64,000 nucleotides of DNA. Source: Clostridium sp. CMCC3677 (GTDB lineage Bacteria > Bacillota > Clostridia > Clostridiales > Clostridiaceae). The notes under the pieces were generated by a model, which was given only the letters and a program-made list of their open reading frames with translations, ran no database searches and was not told where the DNA came from. The translations under genes were made by a program, and so were the position numbers. The stretch's first letter is position 1. Every line of letters starts with the position of its first letter. The stretch covers positions 124,001 to 188,000 of the forward strand of contig NZ_JAMQHS010000003.1 in NCBI RefSeq assembly GCF_023845585.1, in the 5' to 3' direction. Shown in pieces: positions 9,311-19,062 of this stretch.

Positions 9311-11671
9311 TTATTTTATAGGAGTCTCTTTTATATCCCAAATTTCATCACAGTATTGTTTTATAGTTCTATCACTTGAGAATATTCCTGCACTATAAAG
9401 ATTAGCAAAACATTTTTTAGCCCACTTTTTAGTGTCCTTGTAATCTTTAAATACTTTATCTTGAGCTTCTTTAAAGCTCTCAAAATCTGCTAGAAGATAA
9501 TATTGATCTCCTTCTTCTAATAATGAATTATATAGGTCTTTAAAATCATCAGTATTACCATCATCAAAAGTTCCATCAATTAGAGTATCTAGAACTCTCT
9601 TAATGCTCTTATTCTTCTTATAATAAGTCATTGGATCATACTCTTCTTTAATATCATCTATATCTTCAACTCTTAATCCAAAGATGTAATTATTCTCTTC
9701 TCCTGATTCTTGAACTATTTCTATATTAGCTCCATCATAAGTTCCAAATGTAGGAGTAGCATTCAACATGAATTTCATGTTTCCTGTTCCTGATGCTTCT
9801 TTTCCAGCTGTAGAAATTTGTTTAGATAAATCTGCTGCTGGGAATAACTTTTGAGCATATGAAACTCTATAATTATGAACAAATACTACTTTTATTTTTC
9901 CATTTACATCTTTATCATTATTTACAAGTTCTGCTATTTCATTTATAAATTTAACTATTGCTTTAGCTCTAACATATCCTGGGAAGGCCTTAGCTCCAAA
10001 GATAAAACTTACTTTTGGTATATCTAAAGATGGATTTTCTTTTATTCTATAGTATAAATCAAGGATATACATTGCATTTAATAATTGTCTCTTGTATTCA
10101 TGTAATCTCTTAATTTGAATATCAAATATTGAATTTGGATCTAATTCTATTCCTTCTTCATCTCTAATATATTCTGATAATTGCTTTTTCTTTTGAAGCT
10201 TTATATTCATAAGTTCTTCTAAAACTTTATCATCATTTTCAAACTTCTTTAAAGCCTTTAATAAAGATAAGTTCTTAACCCACTCTTCAGTTCCTAATAA
10301 CTTAGTTATGAATTCTGATAATTCTTGATTACATAATCTTAACCATCTTCTTGGAGTAATTCCATTTGTTTTGTTTTGGAACTTTCCTGGATATAATTTA
10401 TACCAATCATTTAATTCTTTATCCTTTAATATATCCGTATGCAACTGAGCAACTCCATTTACTGCTTTTGATACAAATATAGCTAAATTAGCCATTCTCA
10501 TTTGGTCATCAGAAATTATTCTAAGTTTTTCAATTTCTTTTTCTGTATACTTCTTAGCTTTTAATTCTTTTATTAATTCTTTATCAATTTGCTTAGTAAT
10601 TTCTAATATTCTAGGGAATAATTTTTCTATTAATTCAACATCCCATTTTTCTAATGCTTCTGCTAGTATAGTATGATTTGTATATCCAAAGAATTTATTA
10701 GCATATTCTAATGCTTTTTTAAATGTAACCTTTTCTTCATCAACTAATATTCTTATAAATTCTGGTATAGCAAGTGTTGGATGAGTGTCATTTAATTGTA
10801 CAAAATTATATTCACTTATCTTTTCGAAATCGGTACCGAATTTTTCTATGTGTTTTTTAATAATATCTTTTAATGAAGCGCTTACTAAGAAATATTGTTG
10901 ACGTAATCTTAATATTTTACCTTCATCGTTTGAGTCATTTGGATATAAAACTCTAGATATATCCTCTGCTCTATTCTTTAATTCTACTGATTCATCATAT
11001 TTTTGTTCATTAAATAAATAGAAATCAAATTCTTTTATCGGTTCACATTTCCATAATCTTAATGTATTTATATTTTTAGTTCCATAACCTATGATAGGTG
11101 TATCATATGGTATAGCTTTAACTTTCATATCTTCAAATTCTACAATTTGAGTTTCGTTATCTTTTCTTATACTCCAAGGATCGCCATACTTTAACCAGCT
11201 ATCTTCACTTTCAGTTTGAAATCCTTCATCTATATTTTGTTTAAATAGCCCATTATTATATCTAATTCCATAACCATTTAACGGCATATCTATTGTAGCT
11301 GCTGATTCCATAAAACAGGCTGCAAGTCTTCCAAGTCCCCCATTACCAAGGCCAGCATCTTCTTCTATTTCTTCTACTTTGTTAATATCTATATTTAATT
11401 CTGATAATACTTCTTTTACATCCTCATACAAGCCTAAGTTTATTAAATTATTTCCAAGTGCCCTACCCATTAAATATTCTGCTGAAAAATAATTTGCACT
11501 TCTCTTAGAATTATATGCTTTAGTTGTATCATTCCAATCATCCACGATTTCTTCTAATATAGTTAATGAAAGAGCATTAAATATTTGATATTCCTTAGCA
11601 TCTTCTAACTTTATTCCATATTTTACTTTTAAATATCTATCAATACCTTTTTTTATATTTTCTTTATTCAT
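9311..11671 (-). CDS. glgP: Glycogen/maltodextrin phosphorylase
   Basis: GT35 alpha-glucan phosphorylase of 786 residues. It removes glucose-1-phosphate from alpha-1,4-glucan ends using pyridoxal phosphate; the cofactor Lys is in EASGTGNMKFMLN. Other signatures are GNGGLGRLAACF, QLNDTHPTLAIPE, NGITPRRWL and KRLHEYKRQ. The ATG at 11671 overlaps the malQ stop (TAATG) and has GGAAGGTG upstream; an in-frame GTG at 11683 has no spaced ribosome binding site. It is co-transcribed with malQ, and the two enzymes degrade maltodextrins or glycogen together. Confidence 0.95.
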   Translation of the reverse strand: MNKENIKKGIDRYLKVKYGIKLEDAKEYQIFNALSLTILEEIVDDWNDTTKAYNSKRSANYFSAEYLMGRALGNNLINLGLYEDVKEVLSELNIDINKVEEIEEDAGLGNGGLGRLAACFMESAATIDMPLNGYGIRYNNGLFKQNIDEGFQTESEDSWLKYGDPWSIRKDNETQIVEFEDMKVKAIPYDTPIIGYGTKNINTLRLWKCEPIKEFDFYLFNEQKYDESVELKNRAEDISRVLYPNDSNDEGKILRLRQQYFLVSASLKDIIKKHIEKFGTDFEKISEYNFVQLNDTHPTLAIPEFIRILVDEEKVTFKKALEYANKFFGYTNHTILAEALEKWDVELIEKLFPRILEITKQIDKELIKELKAKKYTEKEIEKLRIISDDQMRMANLAIFVSKAVNGVAQLHTDILKDKELNDWYKLYPGKFQNKTNGITPRRWLRLCNQELSEFITKLLGTEEWVKNLSLLKALKKFENDDKVLEELMNIKLQKKKQLSEYIRDEEGIELDPNSIFDIQIKRLHEYKRQLLNAMYILDLYYRIKENPSLDIPKVSFIFGAKAFPGYVRAKAIVKFINEIAELVNNDKDVNGKIKVVFVHNYRVSYAQKLFPAADLSKQISTAGKEASGTGNMKFMLNATPTFGTYDGANIEIVQESGEENNYIFGLRVEDIDDIKEEYDPMTYYKKNKSIKRVLDTLIDGTFDDGNTDDFKDLYNSLLEEGDQYYLLADFESFKEAQDKVFKDYKDTKKWAKKCFANLYSAGIFSSDRTIKQYCDEIWDIKETPIK

Positions 11672-13158
11672 TATTCTTCGCACCTTCCATATATTTTCGT
11701 TATATCATGAATTTTTTCTGCTAGTTCATCTGTAAATACATCTTTTTTAGCTCTCCAACGCCAATTTTGTCCTAGTGTTGAAGGAACATTAATTCTAGAT
11801 TCATTCCCTAAATTTAAGAAATCTTGTATTAACGCTATTGATAAATAAGCTTTACTACTCCATACCCCTCTTATAAATCCCCAGTTATATCCTTCTTCTT
11901 TATTTAATCCCAGATATTTAATAGACGCTTCAATTTCTTCTTCAGTTCCTGTTTTTTCAAGCCATCCTCTAAATGTATTATTATCATGAGTGCCTGTATA
12001 AGCTATACAATTTTCTTCATAATTATGAGGTAGGTCTCTGTTTGCAGCATCTCCTACAAATGCAAATTGAAGTACTCTCATTCCTGGAAATCCTGATTCT
12101 TCTCTAAATTTTATAACTTCATCAGTTAAAAATCCTAAGTCTTCTGCTATTATTTTTATATCTCCAAGTTCTTTCTTTATGGCATTGAATAATTTCATTC
12201 CTGGACCCTTTACCCATTCTCCATTTTCTGCTGTAGGATCCCCATAAGGTATTGACCAATAAGATTCAAACCCTCTAAAATGATCTATTCTTATAACATC
12301 ATATAATTTTGAACTTTGTTTCATTCTGTCTATCCACCATTTATAATTAGTCTTATCAATATAGTCCCAATTATAAATTGGATTTCCCCATAATTGACCT
12401 GTTACAGCAAAATTGTCTGGTGGGCATCCTGAAACTTTTAATGGTACTAACGTTTCTTCATCTAATAAAAATGCTTTTGGATTTGCCCATATATCTGCAC
12501 TATCTTCAGCTACATATATTGGAATATCTCCTATGATTTCAATACCCAAATCATTTACATATTTCTTTAAATTAGTCCATTGTTCAAAGAATTTATATTG
12601 TATAAAGGTCCAAAAGTTTATTTCATCTTTTAATTCTTCTCTATATTTATTTAAAACTTCTTTTTTTCTAAGTTTAATATCTATATCCCATTTTTGCCAA
12701 CTCTTTAATTCAAATTTTGATTTAAGTGCCATATATAAAGAATAATCATCTAACCACTGATTTTCTTCTTCAAATTCTTTTAAGTCTGTTGGTAAATTAC
12801 GCTTAAACCTCTCATACGCTTTTCTTAGAACCTTCATTTTTTCTACAAATATTAATCCATAATCAATATCTTCTTCATCTTTTCCAAAGTTTAAATTTAA
12901 ATAATCTTTACTTTCCAATAACCCATCATCTTCTAATAGTTTAAAATCTATAAAATAAGGATTTCCTGCAAATGCTGAAAAAGATTGATATGGTGAATCT
13001 CCATAACTAGTCGGTCCTATAGGAAGTATTTGCCAATATTTTTGATGTGATTCTTTCAAAAAATCTGCAAACTCATATGCCTCTTTCCCAAATGTTCCTA
13101 TTCCAAATTCCCCCGGCAAAGATGCAATATGCATTATAATTCCACTGCTTCTTCTCAT
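11671..13158 (-). CDS. malQ: 4-alpha-glucanotransferase (amylomaltase)
   Basis: GH77 enzyme of 495 residues that moves alpha-1,4-glucan segments between maltodextrins, feeding longer chains to the adjacent phosphorylase. Catalytic motifs are visible: nucleophile Asp in RIDHFRGFESYW, acid/base Glu in IAEDLGFLTDEV, and Asp in YTGTHDNNT. It starts MRRSSGIIMHIASLP, the standard GH77 N-terminus, with AGGGGGAG upstream. It lies downstream of a LacI-family regulator and a MITE-like repeat. Confidence 0.95.
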   Translation of the reverse strand: MRRSSGIIMHIASLPGEFGIGTFGKEAYEFADFLKESHQKYWQILPIGPTSYGDSPYQSFSAFAGNPYFIDFKLLEDDGLLESKDYLNLNFGKDEEDIDYGLIFVEKMKVLRKAYERFKRNLPTDLKEFEEENQWLDDYSLYMALKSKFELKSWQKWDIDIKLRKKEVLNKYREELKDEINFWTFIQYKFFEQWTNLKKYVNDLGIEIIGDIPIYVAEDSADIWANPKAFLLDEETLVPLKVSGCPPDNFAVTGQLWGNPIYNWDYIDKTNYKWWIDRMKQSSKLYDVIRIDHFRGFESYWSIPYGDPTAENGEWVKGPGMKLFNAIKKELGDIKIIAEDLGFLTDEVIKFREESGFPGMRVLQFAFVGDAANRDLPHNYEENCIAYTGTHDNNTFRGWLEKTGTEEEIEASIKYLGLNKEEGYNWGFIRGVWSSKAYLSIALIQDFLNLGNESRINVPSTLGQNWRWRAKKDVFTDELAEKIHDITKIYGRCEE

Positions 13159-13191
13159 TTTTTTCTCCCCCTTATGCCTTTTTTATCATTT

Positions 13192-13302
13192 GCTATGTTT
13201 TAATAAAGCACTGATATATGAATAAGCAAAGTGGACTCAGTAATTAAACTTAGAACACCACTTTTCATATTGCATATATCAACACATATTTAAAACATAG
13301 TC
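13192..13302. repeat. Inverted-repeat (MITE-like) element, copy C
   Basis: The left arm GCTATGTTTTAATAAAGCAC continues to GCAAAGTGG; the right arm begins CCACTTTTCATATTGCATAT and ends AAAACATAGTC, its approximate complement. The inner GTGGACTCAGTAATTAAACT matches copies A and D. It fills most of the gap between the LacI-type regulator and malQ, so any lacI-malQ read-through transcript would carry this hairpin. Confidence 0.75.
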
Positions 13303-13304
13303 TA

Positions 13305-14324
13305 TTATTTTTTCAATAAGTCCTTACATGATTCTCTTTCGATTAATTTAGTATCTAGTAATATTTGCTTATTTTCCTCAGTTCCATTAATTAATGAAAA
13401 TAATAATGATATACTCGTTTCAGCCATTAATCTTTTTGGTTGATTTACTGTAGTAAGTCCTGGATTATAATACTTGCTTTCATCCATCCCATCAAAACCA
13501 ATGATTGAAATATCATCACCAATTTTCAACCCACTATCTACAACTGCCTTTGCTACTCCTGTAGCCATAATATCTGAAAGTGCAAAAATAGCACTTACAT
13601 CTTTTCTATTTTTTATAAGATTTATAGTTTCGTTATATGCTTTTTCACAAGAATAATCTCCGATTAATTCAAGTTCGTCATCAATTTCAATATTATTGTC
13701 TTCTAAAGCACTTCTATATCCCTTAAGTCTCCACCAACTAATTCCCAAATCATTTTCATCACCTAAAATAAGTGCTATTTTTTTATGGCCTTTTTCTATT
13801 AAATATTTAGTTGCATCATAAGAAGCTTTAATATTATCTATTCCTATTGAAGAATAATGTTTCTTGCCTTTTTTAGATATAGTATTAACTGATGTTAAAA
13901 CTATTGGAGTTTCTATATCTGAAAAACTATCTTCTTTTATATCAATAAAGTTTCCACCTAGACAAATAACTCCTTGTAATTTCTTTTCTTTTATAAATCC
14001 CATAAGATTTTCTACATCCTGATAAAAGTTGTAATCATTCTGCTCTAATATCATTGTATATCCTGATCTATCTATGATGTTACCTATAACATTTATCATC
14101 TGTGAAAAAAATGGATTAAACACTCCTTTTACTAGTACACCTATATTTTTAGTATTGTTTTGCTTTAATATTCGTGCACTATTATTAGGTATGTAATTGT
14201 TTTGTTTTATAATTTCCAAAACTCGTTCTCTTGTACTCTCTTTTACATCTGGATGATTATTTATAACTCTTGAAACAGTACTTACCCCTACACCTGCAAG
14301 TCTTGCTATATCTCCTATATTCAT
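13305..14324 (-). CDS. LacI/GalR-family transcriptional regulator (MalR-like)
   Basis: A 339-residue repressor: N-terminal LacI helix-turn-helix (IGDIARLAGVGVSTVSRVIN), hinge helix (PNNSARILKQ), then a periplasmic-binding-like effector domain with GFDGMDESKYYNPGLTTVNQP near the end. Its place upstream of malQ-glgP suggests control of maltodextrin or glycogen genes (inference). Two operator-like palindromes lie in its own upstream region, one just downstream of its -10 box, pointing to autorepression. Confidence 0.88.
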   Translation of the reverse strand: MNIGDIARLAGVGVSTVSRVINNHPDVKESTRERVLEIIKQNNYIPNNSARILKQNNTKNIGVLVKGVFNPFFSQMINVIGNIIDRSGYTMILEQNDYNFYQDVENLMGFIKEKKLQGVICLGGNFIDIKEDSFSDIETPIVLTSVNTISKKGKKHYSSIGIDNIKASYDATKYLIEKGHKKIALILGDENDLGISWWRLKGYRSALEDNNIEIDDELELIGDYSCEKAYNETINLIKNRKDVSAIFALSDIMATGVAKAVVDSGLKIGDDISIIGFDGMDESKYYNPGLTTVNQPKRLMAETSISLLFSLINGTEENKQILLDTKLIERESCKDLLKK

Positions 14325-14366
14325 GATATTCCTCCTAATATATATGTAAAATCTAATAAAAATAAT

Positions 14367-14419
14367 GGTAACGTTTCCGCAATAATTTTATTATACACCC
14401 ATTTCAATTATTATATCAA
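14367..14419 (-). promoter_or_regulatory. Promoter of the LacI-type gene with overlapping operator
   Basis: On the minus strand TTGATA (14414-14419), 18 bp, TATAAT (14390-14395) form a good sigma-A promoter. Just downstream, GGTAACGTTTCC (14367-14378) is a LacI-family-type palindrome positioned to block initiation. Which regulator binds is inferred. Confidence 0.65.
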
Positions 14420-14454
14420 TAAACTAATAAATTTACCCTATTGAATTCAGAACT

Positions 14455-14468
14455 CGGTATCGTTACCG
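14455..14468. promoter_or_regulatory. Second LacI-family operator-like palindrome
   Basis: CGGTATCGTTACCG, with CGGTA/TACCG half-sites, lies about 36 bp upstream of the -35 of the LacI-type gene and 18 bp past the stop of the next gene. Its resemblance to the site at 14367 suggests a pair of operators for one repressor. Confidence 0.5.
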
Positions 14469-14485
14469 GAATATCAAATATGAAT

Positions 14486-15427
14486 TTATATATTACTCTC
14501 TTTCCATATGAAAAATGCTATTTTAAATAGTATTGCTTCATTAAAGTTTCTAATATCATAAGACGTACATTTCTTAATCTTATCTAACCTATAAATCAAA
14601 GTATTTCTATGTACATATAAATTTTTAGCTGATTCACTCAAATTTAAATCGCAATTAAAAAATACTTCTATTGTATTTATTGTATCATCATCTAATTTAT
14701 TAAATCCATAATTAAATTTAGATAATATTTTTACTTTCTTTTCTTCACTTAAACTATCTACAATACTTTCAAATAATAGACTTTTTTCATTAAATATTCT
14801 ATTTGAAATATTGTATTTTTTAGCTAAGTTAATTTTATATATCCCATCTTTATATAATGAACTTATATTATTATAATCTTCTACAGCATAGTAACTTATA
14901 TAACATCTTTTATATAAATTATTGTGTATAGTTTCAGTTATGCTTGATATATGATCTTCAATATCTTCAAATGTCCCTAATAAAATAATATATTCATTAT
15001 ATTCTAATATAGACACTTCAGTATCTATATATATTGTCTTTAAAATCTCTATAGCTTCACTTATTTTTTCTTCTAAATTAATAGATATTAAATAGACCTC
15101 ATTTAACTCAATCATAATATCATTTAATTTATCACTTGATACATATTCATTTTTTAATAAAGAAATTATTGTATTTTCTCTAACATTGTGCTCATCTTTG
15201 CATCTATTTTCAATACAAAATTTAATAAGCTTTAGTGAGTCTTTAAAATTGCTATAAGTTCTTAATATAAATATTTTATTATTTATATTAAATCTAGCTT
15301 CTATTATTTCTTTATCAGTGTAAAGAAAAGGATTAGTTTTAAAAACCATTTTATTATCAATACATAATTCAAAAGGTATTTCACATTTTTTATATAATTC
15401 ATTTAAATATTCAACTAATCCGTACAT
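14486..15427 (-). CDS. PucR/CdaR-type helix-turn-helix regulator
   Basis: A 313-residue protein whose C-terminus carries the PucR-type HTH: FFNCDLNLSESAKNLYVHRN then TLIYRLDKIKK. The N-terminal 240 residues have no motif I recognise. CdaR/PucR proteins regulate sugar-diacid or purine catabolism. Here the neighbour 22 bp upstream is a sugar ABC ATPase, so carbohydrate control is likely (inference). GAGGTGAAG precedes the ATG. Confidence 0.75.
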   Translation of the reverse strand: MYGLVEYLNELYKKCEIPFELCIDNKMVFKTNPFLYTDKEIIEARFNINNKIFILRTYSNFKDSLKLIKFCIENRCKDEHNVRENTIISLLKNEYVSSDKLNDIMIELNEVYLISINLEEKISEAIEILKTIYIDTEVSILEYNEYIILLGTFEDIEDHISSITETIHNNLYKRCYISYYAVEDYNNISSLYKDGIYKINLAKKYNISNRIFNEKSLLFESIVDSLSEEKKVKILSKFNYGFNKLDDDTINTIEVFFNCDLNLSESAKNLYVHRNTLIYRLDKIKKCTSYDIRNFNEAILFKIAFFIWKESNI

Positions 15428-15448
15428 CTCTTCACCTCAAAATAAAAT

Positions 15449-16558
15449 TTATATTACTCTTAATTCACTTTCTTTATCAAATACGTGTATTTTTTCACTT
15501 TCAACGTATAATTTTATTGAATCTCCAGTTTTTACATTAGTAGTTCCATTTACTCTTGCTGTCATATTATTGTTAGATGCTACAAAGTAAATATAACTTT
15601 CAGCTCCCATAAGCTCAACTACTTCTACTTTTCCATTTATAATTGATGATGGATTTTCTTTTACAACTTCCATATTATCATCTAAATGTTCTGGTCTTAT
15701 TCCAAATGTAACTTCTTTATTCACATAACCTTTGGTTTTTAATTCCTTAGCTTGTTGTTCTGGTAATAATATATTATTTTCTTCGAAGCTACAATATAGA
15801 TTGCCTTCTTTTTCTATTATTTTACCATCTATGAAGTTCATTTGAGGACTTCCTATAAATCCAGCTACGAAAATATTTACTGGGTTATTATATATGTTTT
15901 GTGGAGTATCTACTTGTTGTATTATACCGTCTTTCATTACAACTATTCTAGTTCCCATAGTCATTGCTTCAACTTGGTCATGAGTAACATATATGAAAGT
16001 TGTTTGTAATTTATTATAAAGTTTAGATATCTCAGTTCTCATTTGAACTCTTAATTTTGCATCAAGATTTGATAATGGTTCATCCATTAAGAACACTTTA
16101 GGTTCTCTAACTATGGCTCTTCCTAATGCAACTCTTTGTCTTTGTCCTCCAGATAAAGCCTTTGGTTTTCTTGTTAATAAATGTTCTATGCCTAATACCT
16201 TTGCAGCCTCAGTTACCTTTTCATCAATTTCCTCTTTAGGTACTTTTCTAAGCTTTAATGCAAAAGCCATATTATCATAAACACTCATATGAGGATATAA
16301 TGCATAGTTTTGAAATACCATTGCTATATCTCTTTCTTTTGGCTCAACATCATTTACTAATTTTCCACCTATATATAATTCACCTTTAGATATTTCTTCT
16401 AAACCTGCTATCATTCTTAAAGTTGTTGATTTACCACAACCTGATGGTCCAACAAATACTATAAATTCTTTATCTTCTATTTCTAAATTAAAATCGTTTA
16501 CTGCTGTTACATCACCTGAATATATTTTATAAATGTGTCTTAATGACAAATCTGCCAT
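15449..16558 (-). CDS. MsmK/UgpC-family sugar ABC transporter ATPase
   Basis: A 369-residue ATPase of the MalK/MsmX type: Walker A GPSGCGKST, signature ALSGGQRQRVALGRA, Walker B VFLMDEP, and a C-terminal regulatory OB-like domain (residues about 240-369). No permease or binding-protein gene is adjacent. It is probably a shared ATPase energising several CUT1 sugar transporters, as MsmX does in Bacillus (inference). MADLSLRH at 16558 is preferred because GGGAGGGG lies 5 nt before it; the frame is open to 16573. Confidence 0.9.
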   Translation of the reverse strand: MADLSLRHIYKIYSGDVTAVNDFNLEIEDKEFIVFVGPSGCGKSTTLRMIAGLEEISKGELYIGGKLVNDVEPKERDIAMVFQNYALYPHMSVYDNMAFALKLRKVPKEEIDEKVTEAAKVLGIEHLLTRKPKALSGGQRQRVALGRAIVREPKVFLMDEPLSNLDAKLRVQMRTEISKLYNKLQTTFIYVTHDQVEAMTMGTRIVVMKDGIIQQVDTPQNIYNNPVNIFVAGFIGSPQMNFIDGKIIEKEGNLYCSFEENNILLPEQQAKELKTKGYVNKEVTFGIRPEHLDDNMEVVKENPSSIINGKVEVVELMGAESYIYFVASNNNMTARVNGTTNVKTGDSIKLYVESEKIHVFDKESELRVI

Positions 16559-16670
16559 GTTAACCCCTCCCATTTAAGTCTAATTAATTGTTTATCATGG
16601 TTATATTGTACAATTGTAATCCTTTAAACTCTATATGAAAAACTCACAAAACTAGATTATTTTTTTTGTG

Positions 16671-16705
16671 AAATGCTACTAAAGTTAAATTTAGTAGCAT
16701 TTTTA
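16671..16705. terminator. Strong hairpin between gene ends
   Basis: AATGCTACTAAA and TTTAGTAGCATT form a perfect 12-bp stem. A T-run follows on the plus strand; on the minus strand only ATTT follows. It lies 6 bp past the stop of the gene at 16711 and is its probable terminator. Confidence 0.6.
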
Positions 16706-16710
16706 CTTTC

Positions 16711-17748
16711 TTATATACTGTTCTTTATTAGTTTATTACCATTCTTCGATATAACTCCTTTAGAATATGTTTGGATTAACTCACCTTTATACTTAATTGT
16801 TTTTTTACTTGTAAGTTCTGTTACGGATTTCTTTTCATTATCATTAATATAAACTTTCCCACTATAATCAACTAATACATCTTCTTTATTTACTGGATTA
16901 TCTAATTTGAATTCTTTCCAATCTTTATAATTATCAGATGAAATTGCATAATATATTTTTACAACCTTATTATCTACTTCTGAGGCAAAATATACATTAT
17001 CGTTTATATCTGCTCCTAGTAACTTTGGATTTTTTGTATTAGGTATCAATAAATTATCTGGTTTATCTAATATTGTTACTTGAGTTCCCATCTCCATTAT
17101 TGCATTAGCTCCTGTAGTCGGGATAACAATATTACCTATCTCTTTATTACTTCTCTTTTTCTCTAATTGATTCATAGTGTTTGCATAATATAAATCACTT
17201 TTTTCATTACTCTTTTTAATTTTAATATATAAACTATGGGTTCCTATTGAAAAAGGAATATCTTCTACTTTATCCTCACTATTTTCAATTCTCACTCTTA
17301 ATTTGTTAAAATCAAAGTCTGCAAGTTCAATTTGTTCCCCATTTTTAGCATTAAATGCTATTGGCTCAAAATAATTTCTTCCTTTTTCTTTTATTTTTTG
17401 TATGGCAATTATACGATCTGAATTTGTAACCCATTTGTAAAATACAATATTACTATTAACATTATTTTTAACGTCTTTATATTTATTTTCATCACTATCT
17501 AATACTTTTAATCTTCCATCTTGAAGCCCTGCAATATATCTACCATTAGAAGATACTTTTAAATCATCTACATTTTCTTTTAATTCAACTTCTTTTTGTT
17601 CATTTTTACTAACTTCACTATCATCAGATTTTTCTATCTTAATATCCATATTTGATGATAAATATATATTTTCAATATATAAAAATATTCCTTGTTGAAT
17701 TATAAATGCTACAAATGTAAAAATTAATAATTTATTTAAAACTTTCAT
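16711..17748 (-). CDS. Membrane-anchored protein of unknown function, propeller-like
   Basis: Not assigned to a named family. The 345 residues start with an N-terminal membrane anchor (LLIFTFVAFIIQQGIFLYI), then a charged linker, then an extracytoplasmic region with repeats such as VSSNGRYIAGLQDGRLKVLD and VDYSGKVYINDNE, typical of beta-propeller blades. It lies 18 bp downstream of the phosphodiester glycosidase gene, so the two probably act together at the cell surface (inference). Confidence 0.6.
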   Translation of the reverse strand: MKVLNKLLIFTFVAFIIQQGIFLYIENIYLSSNMDIKIEKSDDSEVSKNEQKEVELKENVDDLKVSSNGRYIAGLQDGRLKVLDSDENKYKDVKNNVNSNIVFYKWVTNSDRIIAIQKIKEKGRNYFEPIAFNAKNGEQIELADFDFNKLRVRIENSEDKVEDIPFSIGTHSLYIKIKKSNEKSDLYYANTMNQLEKKRSNKEIGNIVIPTTGANAIMEMGTQVTILDKPDNLLIPNTKNPKLLGADINDNVYFASEVDNKVVKIYYAISSDNYKDWKEFKLDNPVNKEDVLVDYSGKVYINDNEKKSVTELTSKKTIKYKGELIQTYSKGVISKNGNKLIKNSI

Positions 17749-17766
17749 AATATTTCATCTCCTAAC

Positions 17767-18813
17767 TTACTGTTCAACATAAAATGCTGTAGCAACAGTT
17801 CTTTCTCCATCCCACGAATTAGGAGAATTTATTACATCACCTTTATAATACATAGTCGTTGAATATCCACCATCAAGCATACCTGCATTTATGGCTCCAC
17901 GATTTTTCATTATTTCTTGAACTTCATATATTGTAGCTCCTGGTTTAGATAATTTTCTACCATCTAAAGCTAAAAATAGTACTGTTCCATCTTCTTTTTG
18001 TCCAACTGCAGTTCTAGGATTAATTCCATCTACATAATCTTCTTTTTTATGCTGTCTAACTCCATTTATTATTACGTTAGGTTCCCTAAAACACATTGCT
18101 TCCTGCACATCAAGTTTTTTTAATTCTGCTAGGGTATGATTTCCTACAATTAATTGACCCTTTTTAGTAAATGCAATTACATTCGCAATAAAATGCTCAT
18201 CACATTTTGTAGTAGGATATATAACATTTCCATTAGAAATCACAAACCCCTCTGGTTTTCCCCCTGTGCCAGCACGTATTACTCCATCTGAAGATGTATC
18301 TGAGAATGCTCCACCATTTATAGCTGCTATTGCATTATGTTCTTCTGCCATTTCGCTTGTCTTCTGACCTAATTTTCCAAGATATTTAGTCATAGCTACT
18401 TTAACTTTATGTGGATTTTCTATTTCTAACATATAACCATCATATCTTTCTGTATGTATATCATATTTAGTTACATTATTTCCAGAATCATATTTAACAT
18501 CTATTTTGTTTAAATCTATAGATGTATTAGTTGGAACACTTTCTTCTTCAATTTCACTTTTTCCCAATATTTTATCTAATGTTTTTTGCGGTATAAAATC
18601 ATTTACTAAATAGGCATGGCGAGTAGCTAACACTGTTGAAATTAAAGTTTTCCTTGTCTTGTCATATGGACCGTAAATTAATACTAAAGGTGTTGTTATT
18701 ACTAAAAAAGTAATAACATATATTAATCCCACAAATACCGAAAATGATTTTTTCTTTTTCTTCTCACGCCTCGCTTTTTTTCTTGTTGGTTTTTTTTTAA
18801 CTTTTTTATTCAT
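17767..18813 (-). CDS. Phosphodiester glycosidase family (NAGPA/DUF2233-like) membrane protein
   Basis: 348 residues: a very basic N-terminal tail, one transmembrane helix (residues about 25-50), then an extracytoplasmic NAGPA-type domain. Motifs include AAINGGAFSD, INPRTAVGQKEDGTVLFLALDGR and GMLDGGYSTTMYYKG. NAGPA-family enzymes cleave glycosyl phosphodiesters, and bacterial members are linked to exopolysaccharide or wall-polymer processing. Substrate unknown. It is the first gene of a two-gene unit with the propeller-like protein. Confidence 0.75.
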   Translation of the reverse strand: MNKKVKKKPTRKKARREKKKKKSFSVFVGLIYVITFLVITTPLVLIYGPYDKTRKTLISTVLATRHAYLVNDFIPQKTLDKILGKSEIEEESVPTNTSIDLNKIDVKYDSGNNVTKYDIHTERYDGYMLEIENPHKVKVAMTKYLGKLGQKTSEMAEEHNAIAAINGGAFSDTSSDGVIRAGTGGKPEGFVISNGNVIYPTTKCDEHFIANVIAFTKKGQLIVGNHTLAELKKLDVQEAMCFREPNVIINGVRQHKKEDYVDGINPRTAVGQKEDGTVLFLALDGRKLSKPGATIYEVQEIMKNRGAINAGMLDGGYSTTMYYKGDVINSPNSWDGERTVATAFYVEQ

Positions 18814-18974
18814 AATTTCTCCTTACCTTTAAAAGCGTTAATGCTATACATAAGATTTTATCATATATCTCTTTGTATAAATATTACAAAAAAGTTAAAT
18901 TGTCAACATATTTTGGAAAAGTATTATATTCTTTCTTAAACTTCCCTATTAAAATTGCTTATAGAATATAAGAT

Positions 18975-19029
18975 AACAAAAGAGTTGATCTAAATTGTTT
19001 TTTAATCATTTAGATCAACTCTTTTGTTT
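18975..19029. terminator. Bidirectional-type terminator with long stem
   Basis: ACAAAAGAGTTGATCTAAA pairs perfectly over about 19 bp with its complement after a short loop, with U-rich flanks on both strands. It separates the gene ending at 19063 from the gene starting at 18813. Confidence 0.75.
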
Positions 19030-19062
19030 ATATTAAAATATATTTACATTTATTTTAAAAAA

